Of a stretch of 64,000 bases of DNA, positions 23,166 through 30,551 are shown in pieces. Where the stretch lies: contig NZ_CP159534.1 of NCBI RefSeq assembly GCF_040529335.1, forward strand, positions 2,046,001 to 2,110,000, written 5' to 3'. The stretch comes from Streptomyces sp. HUAS MG91 (GTDB taxonomy: Bacteria > Actinomycetota > Actinomycetes > Streptomycetales > Streptomycetaceae). A program made the translations under genes and the position numbers. The notes below the pieces were generated by a model. It was given only the letters and a program-made list of their open reading frames with translations. It ran no database searches and was not told the origin of the DNA. Each line of letters begins with the position of its first letter. Position 1 is the first letter of the stretch.

Positions 23166-24092
23166 ATGAGTAACGACCCCGTCGTGGAGGCCGTCGGCCT
23201 CGTCAAGCGGTACGGCGGCAAGACCGCCGTCGACGGCCTCGACCTCACGGTCGGCGCAGGCCTCGTCACCGCGGTCCTCGGCCCCAACGGCGCGGGCAAG
23301 ACCACCACCATCGAGACCTGCGAGGGCTATCGCAGGCCGGACTCCGGCACCGTCCGTGTCCTCGGCCTCGATCCGGTGCGGGACGCGGCGAGGCTGCGGC
23401 CGCGGATCGGCGTGATGCTCCAGTCCGGCGGCGTCTACTCGGGCGCCCGCGCCGACGAGATGCTCCGCCACATCGCGAAGCTGCACGCCCACCCACTCGA
23501 TGTGAACGCCCTCATCGAACGCCTGGGCCTCGGCAGTTGCGGACGCACCACCTACCGCCGGCTCTCCGGCGGCCAGCAGCAGCGCCTGGCGCTCGCGATG
23601 GCCGTGGTGGGCCGGCCCGAACTGGTCTTCCTCGACGAGCCGACCGCCGGCCTCGACCCGCAGGCGCGCCGCGCCACCTGGGACCTCGTCCGCGACCTGC
23701 GCGCCGACGGCGTCTCGGTGATCCTGACCACGCACTACATGGACGAGGCCGAGCAGCTCGCCGACGACGTCGCGATCGTGGACGCCGGCAAGGTCATCGC
23801 GCACGGCTCCCCCGAGCAGCTGTGCCGCGGCGGCGCCGAGAACACGCTGCGCTTCAGCGGCCGCCCGGCGCTCGACGTCGGCTCCCTGCTCAAGGCCCTG
23901 CCGCCCGACTCCGCGGCCGCCGAGCTGACCCCCGGCTCCTATCGCGTGAGCGGCACGGTCGACCCGCAGCTGCTGGCGACGGTCACCTCCTGGTGCGCCC
24001 AGCACGGCGTGATGCCGGACAAGATCTCCGTCGAGCGGCACACCCTCGAAGACGTTTTCCTGGAACTGACCGGCAAGGAGCTGCGCGGATGA
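23166..24092 (+). CDS. ABC transporter ATP-binding protein (drug/NodI type)
   Basis: A 308-residue protein with Walker A 'GPNGAGKTT' (39-47), 'LSGGQQQRLALAMA' signature, Walker B 'LVFLDEPTAGLDPQ' and H-loop 'TTHYMDEAE'. The C-terminal 80 residues are the DUF4162-like extension found in ABC-2 exporters. The ATG is preceded by TAGACT and 7 nt (no Shine-Dalgarno), suggesting a leaderless transcript. Its stop overlaps the start of the permease (ATGA). Confidence 0.9.
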   Translation: MSNDPVVEAVGLVKRYGGKTAVDGLDLTVGAGLVTAVLGPNGAGKTTTIETCEGYRRPDSGTVRVLGLDPVRDAARLRPRIGVMLQSGGVYSGARADEMLRHIAKLHAHPLDVNALIERLGLGSCGRTTYRRLSGGQQQRLALAMAVVGRPELVFLDEPTAGLDPQARRATWDLVRDLRADGVSVILTTHYMDEAEQLADDVAIVDAGKVIAHGSPEQLCRGGAENTLRFSGRPALDVGSLLKALPPDSAAAELTPGSYRVSGTVDPQLLATVTSWCAQHGVMPDKISVERHTLEDVFLELTGKELRG

Positions 24093-24856
24093 GCGCCGGT
24101 ACGTACGCACCGAACCCGGGAGCGGCGCCGCTCCCCCGCATGATCGCCGCGCAGGCCGTCCTCGAGACGAAGATGCTGCTGCGCAACGGCGAACAGCTTC
24201 TTCTGACGGTCGTCATCCCCACGCTCCTGCTCGTCCTGTTCTCCTCGGTCGACATCGTGGACACGGGCTCCGGCAAGGCGGTCGACTTCCTCGCCCCGGG
24301 CATCCACGCCCTGGCCGTGATGTCCACGGCCTTCACCGGGCAGGCGATCGCGACGGGCTTCGAGCGCCGGTACGGCGTCCTGAAGCGGCTGGGCGCCTCG
24401 CCGCTGCCGCGCTGGGCGCTGATGGCCGCGAAGACGCTCTCCGTGCTCGTCACGGAGGTGCTGCAGGTGATCCTGCTGACCGTGATCGCCTTCGCTCTCG
24501 GGTGGTCGCCGCACGGGAACCCGGTCGCCGTCGTGCTGCTGCTCGTGCTCGGTACGGCGGCCTTCTCCGGGCTCGGGCTGCTGATGGCCGGCACGCTCAA
24601 GGCGGAGGCCACGCTCGCCGCCGCCAACCTCGTCTTCCTGCTGCTGCTCGTCGGCGGCGGCGTCATCGTGCCGCTCGACAAGTTCCCCGACGCGGCGCAG
24701 TCCGTGCTCGGCCTCCTGCCCATCTCGGCGCTCTCCGACGGTCTGCGGGACGTGCTCCAGCACGGGGCGTCGATGCCCTGGGGCGACCTCGGCATCCTCG
24801 CCGTGTGGGCGGTCGTGGGGCTCGGCGCGGCGGGCCGGTTCTTCCGCTGGGAGTGA
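24089..24856 (+). CDS. ABC-2 type exporter permease
   Basis: A 255-residue membrane protein with about six helices, beginning 'MSAGTYAPNPG' at ATG 24089-24091 within the overlap ATGA. Motifs of ABC-2 permeases are present: 'AFTGQAIATGFERRYGVLKRLGASPLPR' after helix 2 and 'PLDKFPDAAQSVLGLLPISALSDGLRDVL' near the end. With the ATPase it forms an exporter, with two permease copies in the active complex; the substrate is unknown (drug, lipid or heme-related). The ctaA gene follows after 128 bp. Confidence 0.88.
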   Translation: MSAGTYAPNPGAAPLPRMIAAQAVLETKMLLRNGEQLLLTVVIPTLLLVLFSSVDIVDTGSGKAVDFLAPGIHALAVMSTAFTGQAIATGFERRYGVLKRLGASPLPRWALMAAKTLSVLVTEVLQVILLTVIAFALGWSPHGNPVAVVLLLVLGTAAFSGLGLLMAGTLKAEATLAAANLVFLLLLVGGGVIVPLDKFPDAAQSVLGLLPISALSDGLRDVLQHGASMPWGDLGILAVWAVVGLGAAGRFFRWE

Positions 24857-24906
24857 CGCGGCGGGCGGCCCGTATCGCTCGGTGTGATCCGACATGCCGC
24901 CAACGT

Positions 24907-24941
24907 GACGTAACTCCCGTCACAGATTCCGCAGTTACGTC
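24907..24941. promoter_or_regulatory. 9-bp perfect inverted repeat upstream of ctaA
   Basis: GACGTAACT (24907-24915) and AGTTACGTC (24933-24941) form a perfect inverted repeat with a 17-bp spacer, 32 bp before the likely -10 box TACGAT (24973-24978) of ctaA. Position and symmetry fit an activator or repressor site. I do not recognise the motif. Confidence 0.45.
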
Positions 24942-24984
24942 CCCCTCGTGAAGCCGCGCACAAGCGGCCCCCTACGATGGGCCC

Positions 24985-25980
24985 GTGCCAAACCTGAACC
25001 GCGCCGACGCCGTACAGGCGGTGCGCAACCCGCTCGCCTTCATCGCCGACCGCTGGACCCCCACGCGGCGGACCGTCCAGCGTGCGGCGCTCTCCGCCGT
25101 CGTCATGACGGTGATCATCGTCGTCACCGGCGGCGCGGTGCGCCTGACCGGATCGGGCCTCGGCTGCCCGACCTGGCCCAAGTGCACCGACCAGTCGCTG
25201 ACCGCGACGAGCGAGATGGGCTTCCACGGAGCCATCGAGTTCGGCAATCGCATGCTCACCTATGTGCTGTGCGCCGCGGTCGGCTGGGCGATCATCGCCG
25301 CCCGCTCGCAGAAGCCGTGGCGCCGGTCGCTGACCCGGCTCGGCTGGACGCAGTTCTGGGTCGTCATGGGCAATGCGGTGCTGGGCGGCATCGTCGTCCT
25401 GGTCGGCCTGAACCCGTACACGGTCGCGGCCCACTTCGTGCTGACCACCGCGCTCCTCACGGTCGCCGTCCTGATGTGGCAGCGCACCCGCGAGGGCGAC
25501 GCGGCCCCCCGCCCGCTGGTCGGCCAGGCCATCAAGCAACTGGTCTGGTTCCTGGTCGCGGCGGCCGGCCTGCTCATCCTCGTCGGCACCGTGGTGACCG
25601 GTGCGGGCCCGCACGCGGGCGACTCCAGCGACGTCCCGCGGATGCCGCTGGACTGGGAGACCGTCAGCAAGCTGCACGCGGTACTCGCCTGGATCGTGGT
25701 GACGCTGACCTTCGCCCTGTGGTTCGTCCTCAAGGCCGTCGACGCCCCGAAGGGTCCGCTGAACCGCACCCGCGACCTGTTCCTGATCCTCCTGGCGCAG
25801 GGCGTCATCGGCTACGTCCAGTACTTCACCGACCTTCCCGAGGTGCTGGTCGCCCTGCACATGCTGGGCTCGGCGCTGGTCTGGATCGGGGTGCTGCGAG
25901 TGGTCCTGTCGCTGCGCGAGCGCCCGGAGACGGCCGCGGACGTACCGGCTCAGGCGGGCTCGGAGCTGTCGGCGGTCTGA
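24985..25980 (+). CDS. ctaA: Heme A synthase (COX15/CtaA)
   Basis: A 331-residue membrane protein with eight helices in two four-helix halves. Conserved elements are 'GGAVRLTGSGLGCPTWPKC' near residues 49-67 with the cysteine pair, and His residues in 'EFGNRMLTY', 'AAHFVLTTALLT', 'KLHAVLAW' and 'ALHMLGS'. It oxidises heme O to heme A for the aa3-type cytochrome oxidase. The GTG start at 24985 follows TACGAT by 6 nt, so the mRNA is probably leaderless. The heme O synthase ctaB lies 3 kb away on the opposite strand. Confidence 0.93.
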   Translation: MPNLNRADAVQAVRNPLAFIADRWTPTRRTVQRAALSAVVMTVIIVVTGGAVRLTGSGLGCPTWPKCTDQSLTATSEMGFHGAIEFGNRMLTYVLCAAVGWAIIAARSQKPWRRSLTRLGWTQFWVVMGNAVLGGIVVLVGLNPYTVAAHFVLTTALLTVAVLMWQRTREGDAAPRPLVGQAIKQLVWFLVAAAGLLILVGTVVTGAGPHAGDSSDVPRMPLDWETVSKLHAVLAWIVVTLTFALWFVLKAVDAPKGPLNRTRDLFLILLAQGVIGYVQYFTDLPEVLVALHMLGSALVWIGVLRVVLSLRERPETAADVPAQAGSELSAV

Positions 25981-26014
25981 CGCTGTCCGCGCGGCCTTCG
26001 TCGAGAACCACCGC

Positions 26015-26830
26015 TCACCCTCCATCGAGGACCTCCGTGAGGCGGGCCGCGTAGGCGCGCGGGTGCGTCGTGTTCCCGTTGTGCCCGCCGGGGAACTCTC
26101 GCGCCTCGACTCCCCGGATCCGGGCGAGCTCCAGGGCGCACCGCCGGTCGAACACCTCGGGAGCCGTGGTCCGGCCGACCGCCGGCACGATCCGCACCGC
26201 GCTGCGGGCGAGCAGGTCGACGTCCAGCTCCGCCTGGACGACCGCGGTGAACTCCCGCTCGATGAAGAATCCGAAGTTCGCCTCGCGCTGCGCGGTGAGC
26301 GGCATCGGCGTGAGATGCGGCTCGGTCTCCTGGTGCGCCCGGTCGATACCGAGTACGCGTGCCATCTCCGGGAAAGCCGCCGACAGGCCCCGCTCGCGGT
26401 AGAGCCGTTGCAGGGCGAGCAGTTCTCGCACGTGCGCGGGGCGGCTGTCGGCGGGCAGCAGGGCGGGTGACACCGGCTCGTGCGCGACGAGGGTGGCCAG
26501 CTGCTCCGGGTGGCGCAGCGCCAGGTGGAGTCCGATGGAGGCGCCCATGCTGCAGCCCAGCATCAGCGCGGGCCGGTCGGTCAGCTCGGCCAGCAGCCGG
26601 TGCACGTCGTCGGCGTGCTGGGTCAGGCGCACTCCTCCGTCCGGCGCCGCGCGCTCGCTGCGGGACAGGCCCCTGCGGTCGTACGTCACCACGGTGTAGC
26701 GGTCGGTGAGCCGGCCGACCAGATCGACACTGCGGCCGGCGTCCCCTTCTCCGCTCTGCGCGATGAGCAGCAGCGGGCCCCTCCCCCGGACCTCGTAGTA
26801 CAGCTTGGCGCCCTCGACGGTGAGAAACAT
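26015..26830 (-). CDS. Alpha/beta-fold hydrolase
   Basis: A 271-residue alpha/beta hydrolase with the nucleophile elbow 'GCSMGA' (about residues 92-97), the oxyanion region 'LIAQSGEGDAG' and the catalytic His in 'GGHNGN' near the end. Such enzymes hydrolyse esters, epoxides or other small substrates. It is divergent from a MarR-family regulator across a region with five tandem repeats, a common arrangement for an inducible detoxification or catabolic gene. Substrate unknown. Confidence 0.85.
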   Translation of the reverse strand: MFLTVEGAKLYYEVRGRGPLLLIAQSGEGDAGRSVDLVGRLTDRYTVVTYDRRGLSRSERAAPDGGVRLTQHADDVHRLLAELTDRPALMLGCSMGASIGLHLALRHPEQLATLVAHEPVSPALLPADSRPAHVRELLALQRLYRERGLSAAFPEMARVLGIDRAHQETEPHLTPMPLTAQREANFGFFIEREFTAVVQAELDVDLLARSAVRIVPAVGRTTAPEVFDRRCALELARIRGVEAREFPGGHNGNTTHPRAYAARLTEVLDGG

Positions 26831-26890
26831 CGGATCCCCCAGGTGGCATCTGCCGGGCGGCCCGTTCGCCGCCGCACACCCACACCGTAC

Positions 26891-26960
26891 TTCATCTATT
26901 TCGATGCATCAAGATAGATTCATCAGAATGGATTCATCTCCAGAGATTCATCTGAACCGA
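26891..26960. promoter_or_regulatory. Five tandem 14-bp repeats (TTCATC-N6-GA), MarR operator array
   Basis: Five direct repeats of exactly 14 bp start at 26891, 26905, 26919, 26933 and 26947. All end in GA and begin TTCATC, except the second (TGCATC). The array ends 2 bp before the -10 box TAATCT (26963-26968) of the plus-strand marR gene, which is 6 nt from its ATG. GATGCATC at 26903-26910 is a palindrome. Multiple repressor dimers could bind and silence both divergent genes. Confidence 0.7.
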
Positions 26961-26974
26961 TGTAATCTCCGGGC

Positions 26975-27445
26975 ATGAGCGCCTCCCTCAGCCCCGTAGA
27001 ACTGTTCCTGCTCGGCCGCACGCTGATGAAGATCGGCGAGGAGTCACTGCCCGAGCCGGCTCTCGGCGCGGGTCCGTTCCGCGGGGGCACCCGGGCGGTC
27101 CTGGTCGTGCTCAGCGACGTCTACGCCCACGACAACACGTCCGTCGGTGCCATCGCCTCCCGCACGGGCCTGCCCCAGAGCCAGGTCTCCGGTGCCGTCG
27201 CCCGACTCAAGGAGACCGGCTCCGTCGTGACGGCGCCCGACCCCGACGACGGCAGGCGCCAGCTGATCCGCCAGGCCGGCGAGGTCTCCGGGCGGATCGC
27301 CGAGGTGCGCGCCGCCGGGATCGACGAGGCACTGGCCACCGCGCTCGGCACCGACGACCCGGACCGGCTGCGCGAGGTCGGCGACGCGCTGGCCGTGCTG
27401 GCCCGGCACCTCACACCGGAATCGGTCGGCCGCCTGCGCCCGTAG
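26975..27445 (+). CDS. MarR-family transcriptional regulator
   Basis: A 156-residue protein with a winged helix-turn-helix ('TSVGAIASRTGLPQSQVSGAVARLKETGSVV', about residues 53-83) and the wing 'APDPDDGRRQLI'. MarR proteins repress divergent or adjacent genes and release on binding small aromatic or oxidising ligands. The start follows TAATCT by 6 nt, suggesting a leaderless mRNA. The divergent alpha/beta hydrolase is the likely target, via the 14-bp repeat array. Confidence 0.85.
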   Translation: MSASLSPVELFLLGRTLMKIGEESLPEPALGAGPFRGGTRAVLVVLSDVYAHDNTSVGAIASRTGLPQSQVSGAVARLKETGSVVTAPDPDDGRRQLIRQAGEVSGRIAEVRAAGIDEALATALGTDDPDRLREVGDALAVLARHLTPESVGRLRP

Positions 27446-27500
27446 CCCCCGGAAGGGTTCAGCCGGCCGCCCACCCCTGGACCCCTCGGGCCGGGTCCGG

Positions 27501-28625
27501 TCAGCCGTCCGTGTCCGTTGCCCCGAGCCCGTACACCCGCCGTGCCGTCCCCGACGCGATCATCCCGGCGACCCGCTGCGCGTCGTGCAGCGACCACGCC
27601 CCGTCGGCCACCCATCCGCCGAGCACCCGCCCGAGCGCCTCGCGGAACAGCCGGGCGCCGACCACGTGCAGTTCGGGCAGGCCGCGCGCGCCGCTGGAGA
27701 AGAGGAGCTTGCCGAACGGGGCGAGTTCCAGGATCTCCGCCAGCACCGCTCCGGCCCGCGCTCCGGTGCGGGCGAGGGCCGGGCCGAGATCCGCGTAGAC
27801 ATGCGGGAAGATCCCCGCCAGATGGGCAGCGTGCCGATGGTACGGGTAACCGTGCAGCAGTACGAGATCGGTGCCGAGCCCCGCGGTGGCCCGGGCGAAG
27901 TCGGCGAGCAGCACCGGGTCCGTGCGGTCGATGCGCAGCCCGGGTTCGCCGAGTCCGGCGTGGAGCTGGAGCGGCCTGCCGGAGGCGACCGCGATCCACA
28001 GCAGATGGCGCAGCAGGACGGGGTCGGTCACCGGCCCGCCCACCGCGCGGCCCGCCAGCCAGCGCCCGGCGGCCCCGCGCACCTCGCCGGGGCCCGGCGG
28101 CTGCGGTGCGAGCGCGAGACCGTGCCGCACCCCGGCGACCGAGGTGAACGCGACGGCGCCGACGGCCGCGGCGTGCACCGACTCGGCGAGGTTCGCGAGG
28201 AAGGACTCGACGGTGCCGGAGGTGTCCGCGACCTGCTCGGCCAACAGTTCGAGGCGGACGATCTCGTGGGCCTCGGCCTCCGCGGCCGAGGCCATCTCGG
28301 TCGGGCCGGTCAGATCGTCGGGCAGTCCCGTGTCCATGAGGTACGTGGTGATGCCGCTGCCGCGCAGCAGCCGCCGTCCCGCTTCCAGGACGCCGAGTTC
28401 GCGGCGTCTGGCCAGATAGCGGGCGGGCGGGCAGTGCGGTTCCAGACCGAGCAGGGGCGGGCACCAGCGGCGTACCGCGAAACCGGTCTGGGTGTCGAAG
28501 AACGTGGTGCCGGGTGCGGGCGGCCCCTCGCCCCGGCCGAGGTGGGCCTCGAACGTGCCGAGGCCCAGCTCCGTACGGAGCACCCCGTGGCAGTACTGGT
28601 CCACGAGGGACGGCGTTTCGATCAT
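27501..28625 (-). CDS. Amidohydrolase-family protein
   Basis: A 374-residue TIM-barrel amidohydrolase. It has 'PSLVDQYCHGVL' near the N-terminus (H13 in place of the usual HxH, so the metal pair may be incomplete), 'LQLHAGLGEPG' with an HAG motif, 'LVLLHGYPYHRHAAHLAGIFPHVYADLG' and 'LLFSSGARGLPE' as the conserved strand ends. It resembles Amidohydro_2/FluG-N-terminal proteins that act on amides or decarboxylate small aromatics. It is transcribed alone; substrate unknown. Confidence 0.75.
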   Translation of the reverse strand: MIETPSLVDQYCHGVLRTELGLGTFEAHLGRGEGPPAPGTTFFDTQTGFAVRRWCPPLLGLEPHCPPARYLARRRELGVLEAGRRLLRGSGITTYLMDTGLPDDLTGPTEMASAAEAEAHEIVRLELLAEQVADTSGTVESFLANLAESVHAAAVGAVAFTSVAGVRHGLALAPQPPGPGEVRGAAGRWLAGRAVGGPVTDPVLLRHLLWIAVASGRPLQLHAGLGEPGLRIDRTDPVLLADFARATAGLGTDLVLLHGYPYHRHAAHLAGIFPHVYADLGPALARTGARAGAVLAEILELAPFGKLLFSSGARGLPELHVVGARLFREALGRVLGGWVADGAWSLHDAQRVAGMIASGTARRVYGLGATDTDG

Positions 28626-28739
28626 CCGGGGCTCTCCGTATATGGACCGTGCTCCTACAGTCCTAACGGGTGACAGGGCACCTGGTGTTGCTCAACCTTG
28701 CGTCGCACACCTGCGCCCATGACGGCCCGGACGCGCCGG

Positions 28740-29075
28740 TCAGCCGCCGATCTGGATGCCCGCCATGCGCTTCCACTCGTACGGGCCGGTCTCGACCTTG
28801 GCGGCGAAGTCGCCGTCGAAGTCCTCGTGGAGGGTGATCCCGGCCTTCTCGACGGCCTTCTGGGCGATCTCGTACGTCCGCGCGACCAGGTCGCCCCAGC
28901 CGCCGTCCTCGCCGACGAGGACGATGCGGGTCCCGCGCTCGCCGATGTACGCGAGCTGCCCCTCGGCGCCGCCGTGGGCCTTGGCGAACACGCCGATCTG
29001 CCGGGCCAGCTTGGCCGCCCGACGCTCGTCCTTCGCCGCCCGACCGGGTGCCTCAACCTCTTGAGTCTCTGCCAT
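28740..29075 (-). CDS. Conserved small actinobacterial protein, function unknown
   Basis: A 111-residue hydrophilic protein starting at ATG 29073-29075 ('MAETQEVEAPG'). It has a basic helical region ('AAKDERRAAKLARQIGVFAKAHGG') followed by 'YIGERGTRIVLVGEDGGWGDLVARTYEIAQKAVEKAGI' and a C-terminal 'YEWKRMAGIQIGG'. I know it as a conserved protein of actinomycetes, but no function. It is separated from ctaB by a perfect long hairpin. Confidence 0.7.
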   Translation of the reverse strand: MAETQEVEAPGRAAKDERRAAKLARQIGVFAKAHGGAEGQLAYIGERGTRIVLVGEDGGWGDLVARTYEIAQKAVEKAGITLHEDFDGDFAAKVETGPYEWKRMAGIQIGG

Positions 29076-29110
29076 GGACAGGATGCTACCGACGAGTAGG
29101 GAAACAAGCG

Positions 29111-29150
29111 ATGGGTGGGGTGCGTGGCCTGGGCCACGCACCCCACCCAT
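29111..29150 (-). terminator. Long perfect hairpin downstream of ctaB
   Basis: A 19-bp arm (29111-29129) is mirrored perfectly by 29132-29150 around a 2-bp centre. It begins 22 bp after the ctaB stop codon on the minus strand and should end ctaB transcription, with a weak T-rich stretch after it. The same structure stands before the next gene's start, so it may also insulate the two units. Confidence 0.8.
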
Positions 29151-29171
29151 CGGAAGTGCCTCAGCGGCGCG

Positions 29172-30119
29172 TCAGCGCAGGAACGGGTCCACCGCGACCG
29201 CCACGAACAGCAGCGACACATAGGTGATGGACCAGTGGAACAGGCGCATCTCCTTGAGCTTGCCGCCCGTGACCTCGGCCTTGGCACGGTTCTGCAGACC
29301 GTGCGCCTCCCACAGCCAGAAGCCGCCCGCGAGCAGTGCGACCACGGTGTAGAACCAGCCGGTGTAGCCGAGCGGCGTGAGCAGCAGCGAGACCGCGACC
29401 ATCACCCAGCTGTAGATGACGATCTGCTTCGCCACCACCTTGTTGGAGGCGATGACCGGAAGCATCGGCACGCCCACGCGCGCGTAGTCGTCCTTCACCT
29501 TCATGGACAGCGGCCAGTAGTGCGGCGGCGTCCAGAAGAACATCACCAGGAAGAGGATGACCGGCGCCCACGACATCGAGTTGGTCACCGAGGACCAGCC
29601 GATGAGCACGGGCAGGCAGCCGGCGATGCCGCCCCACACGATGTTCTGCGACGTCCGCCGCTTCAGGATCATCGTGTAGACGACCACATAGAAGAGCAGG
29701 GCGCCGAGCGACAGCCAGGCCGACAGCCAGTTGACCGCGAAACCGAACAACAGTGTGGAGATCACCGCGAGCGAGATGCCGAAGACCAGGCACTCGTTCG
29801 GGCTCACCATTCCGGTGACCAGCGGTCGCTGCGACGTGCGCTCCATGAGGGCGTCGATGTCGCGGTCGTACCACATGTTCAGCGCGTTGGCGCCGCCCGC
29901 CGACAGGTAGCCGCCGAGGCAGGTGACGAGCACCAGCTTCAGGTTCGGCACACCCTGCTCGGCGAGGAACATCACCGGAACCGTGGTGATGAGCAGCAGC
30001 TCGATGATCCGCGGCTTGGTCAGCGCCACGAACGCCTTGACTCGGGCCCCGAACGGCCGCTGGCTCCGGTTGCTGCTGCTCGTCAGCGCTCCCGCTGGAC
30101 GGGATTCGACGGCCGTCAC
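29172..30119 (-). CDS. ctaB: Protoheme IX farnesyltransferase (heme O synthase)
   Basis: A 315-residue UbiA-type prenyltransferase with about nine membrane helices. The motifs '[20 protein letters not shown]' (first Asp-rich loop, DxxxD) and '[18 protein letters not shown]' (second loop) are present in their usual order, apart from W for Y in the latter. It attaches farnesyl to heme B, giving heme O for CtaA. I placed the start at GTG 30117-30119, 5 nt after AGGGG, giving '[10 protein letters not shown]'; another GTG lies 6 nt upstream (30125), and an ATG at 30206 would add a poorly conserved leader. Confidence 0.92.
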   Translation of the reverse strand: MTAVESRPAGALTSSSNRSQRPFGARVKAFVALTKPRIIELLLITTVPVMFLAEQGVPNLKLVLVTCLGGYLSAGGANALNMWYDRDIDALMERTSQRPLVTGMVSPNECLVFGISLAVISTLLFGFAVNWLSAWLSLGALLFYVVVYTMILKRRTSQNIVWGGIAGCLPVLIGWSSVTNSMSWAPVILFLVMFFWTPPHYWPLSMKVKDDYARVGVPMLPVIASNKVVAKQIVIYSWVMVAVSLLLTPLGYTGWFYTVVALLAGGFWLWEAHGLQNRAKAEVTGGKLKEMRLFHWSITYVSLLFVAVAVDPFLR

Positions 30120-30551
30120 GCACACCCCTGACAGAGACTCCAGCGAGCCGCCGAAGAAGACCACTTGATGTGAAGTCCCGGTAAAGGCTCGCGCGTACCA
30201 CGCCACTGTAGACGTTGCCTATACCTCGCCCTCCGTGGGGGTGGGGTCGTGTTGGGCAGCATGCCGCGAAGGACGCAACGCTCACGCGTGCGGCCCGCCC
30301 GCTGTCCGTTTCGCCCGGGTCCGCGGGGGCACTCCAGATGAGCCCTCACGCCCCCGGATGAGCCCGCAGATGAGCGGGTCCGTATTCACGTGAAGAACGG
30401 CCCGGATCCCTGTCAGGAGGCGGATTCAGCGCAGGCCCGGCAGTCTGGAACAAGTCGAGAAAATGCGCGTTCCAGCAAAGGTAGGCTCGACAACGGCCGG
30501 TGAGACCGACATCACCGGCATTAGCCATGTGGAGAGGAGCCCTGACTCAGG
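30120..30551. other. Divergent ctaB/tkt intergenic region, 432 bp
   Basis: No gene is supported. It contains the promoters of ctaB (leftward) and the tkt operon (rightward). GATGAGC occurs several times around 30335-30375. The part nearest tkt has an inverted repeat and a -10-like box (30445-30487). Two short open frames on the minus strand lack starts with ribosome-binding sites. Confidence 0.5.
30445..30487 (+). promoter_or_regulatory. Putative tkt operon promoter with CTGGAAC inverted repeat
   Basis: CTGGAAC (30445-30451) and GTTCCAG (30469-30475) form an inverted repeat ending 6 bp before TAGGCT (30482-30487), a good actinobacterial -10 box, 64 nt upstream of the tkt GTG. It may be an operator or activator site for the pentose phosphate operon. 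No -35 box is clear. Confidence 0.45.

Noticed and set aside
22236..24110. 624-codon open frame on the minus strand
   Set aside because: Antisense to the AAC(3) and ABC ATPase genes; no motif.
26891..26960. CRISPR-like repeat array
   Set aside because: Repeat unit of 14 bp without spacers and adjacent to a MarR start; it reads as an operator array, not CRISPR.
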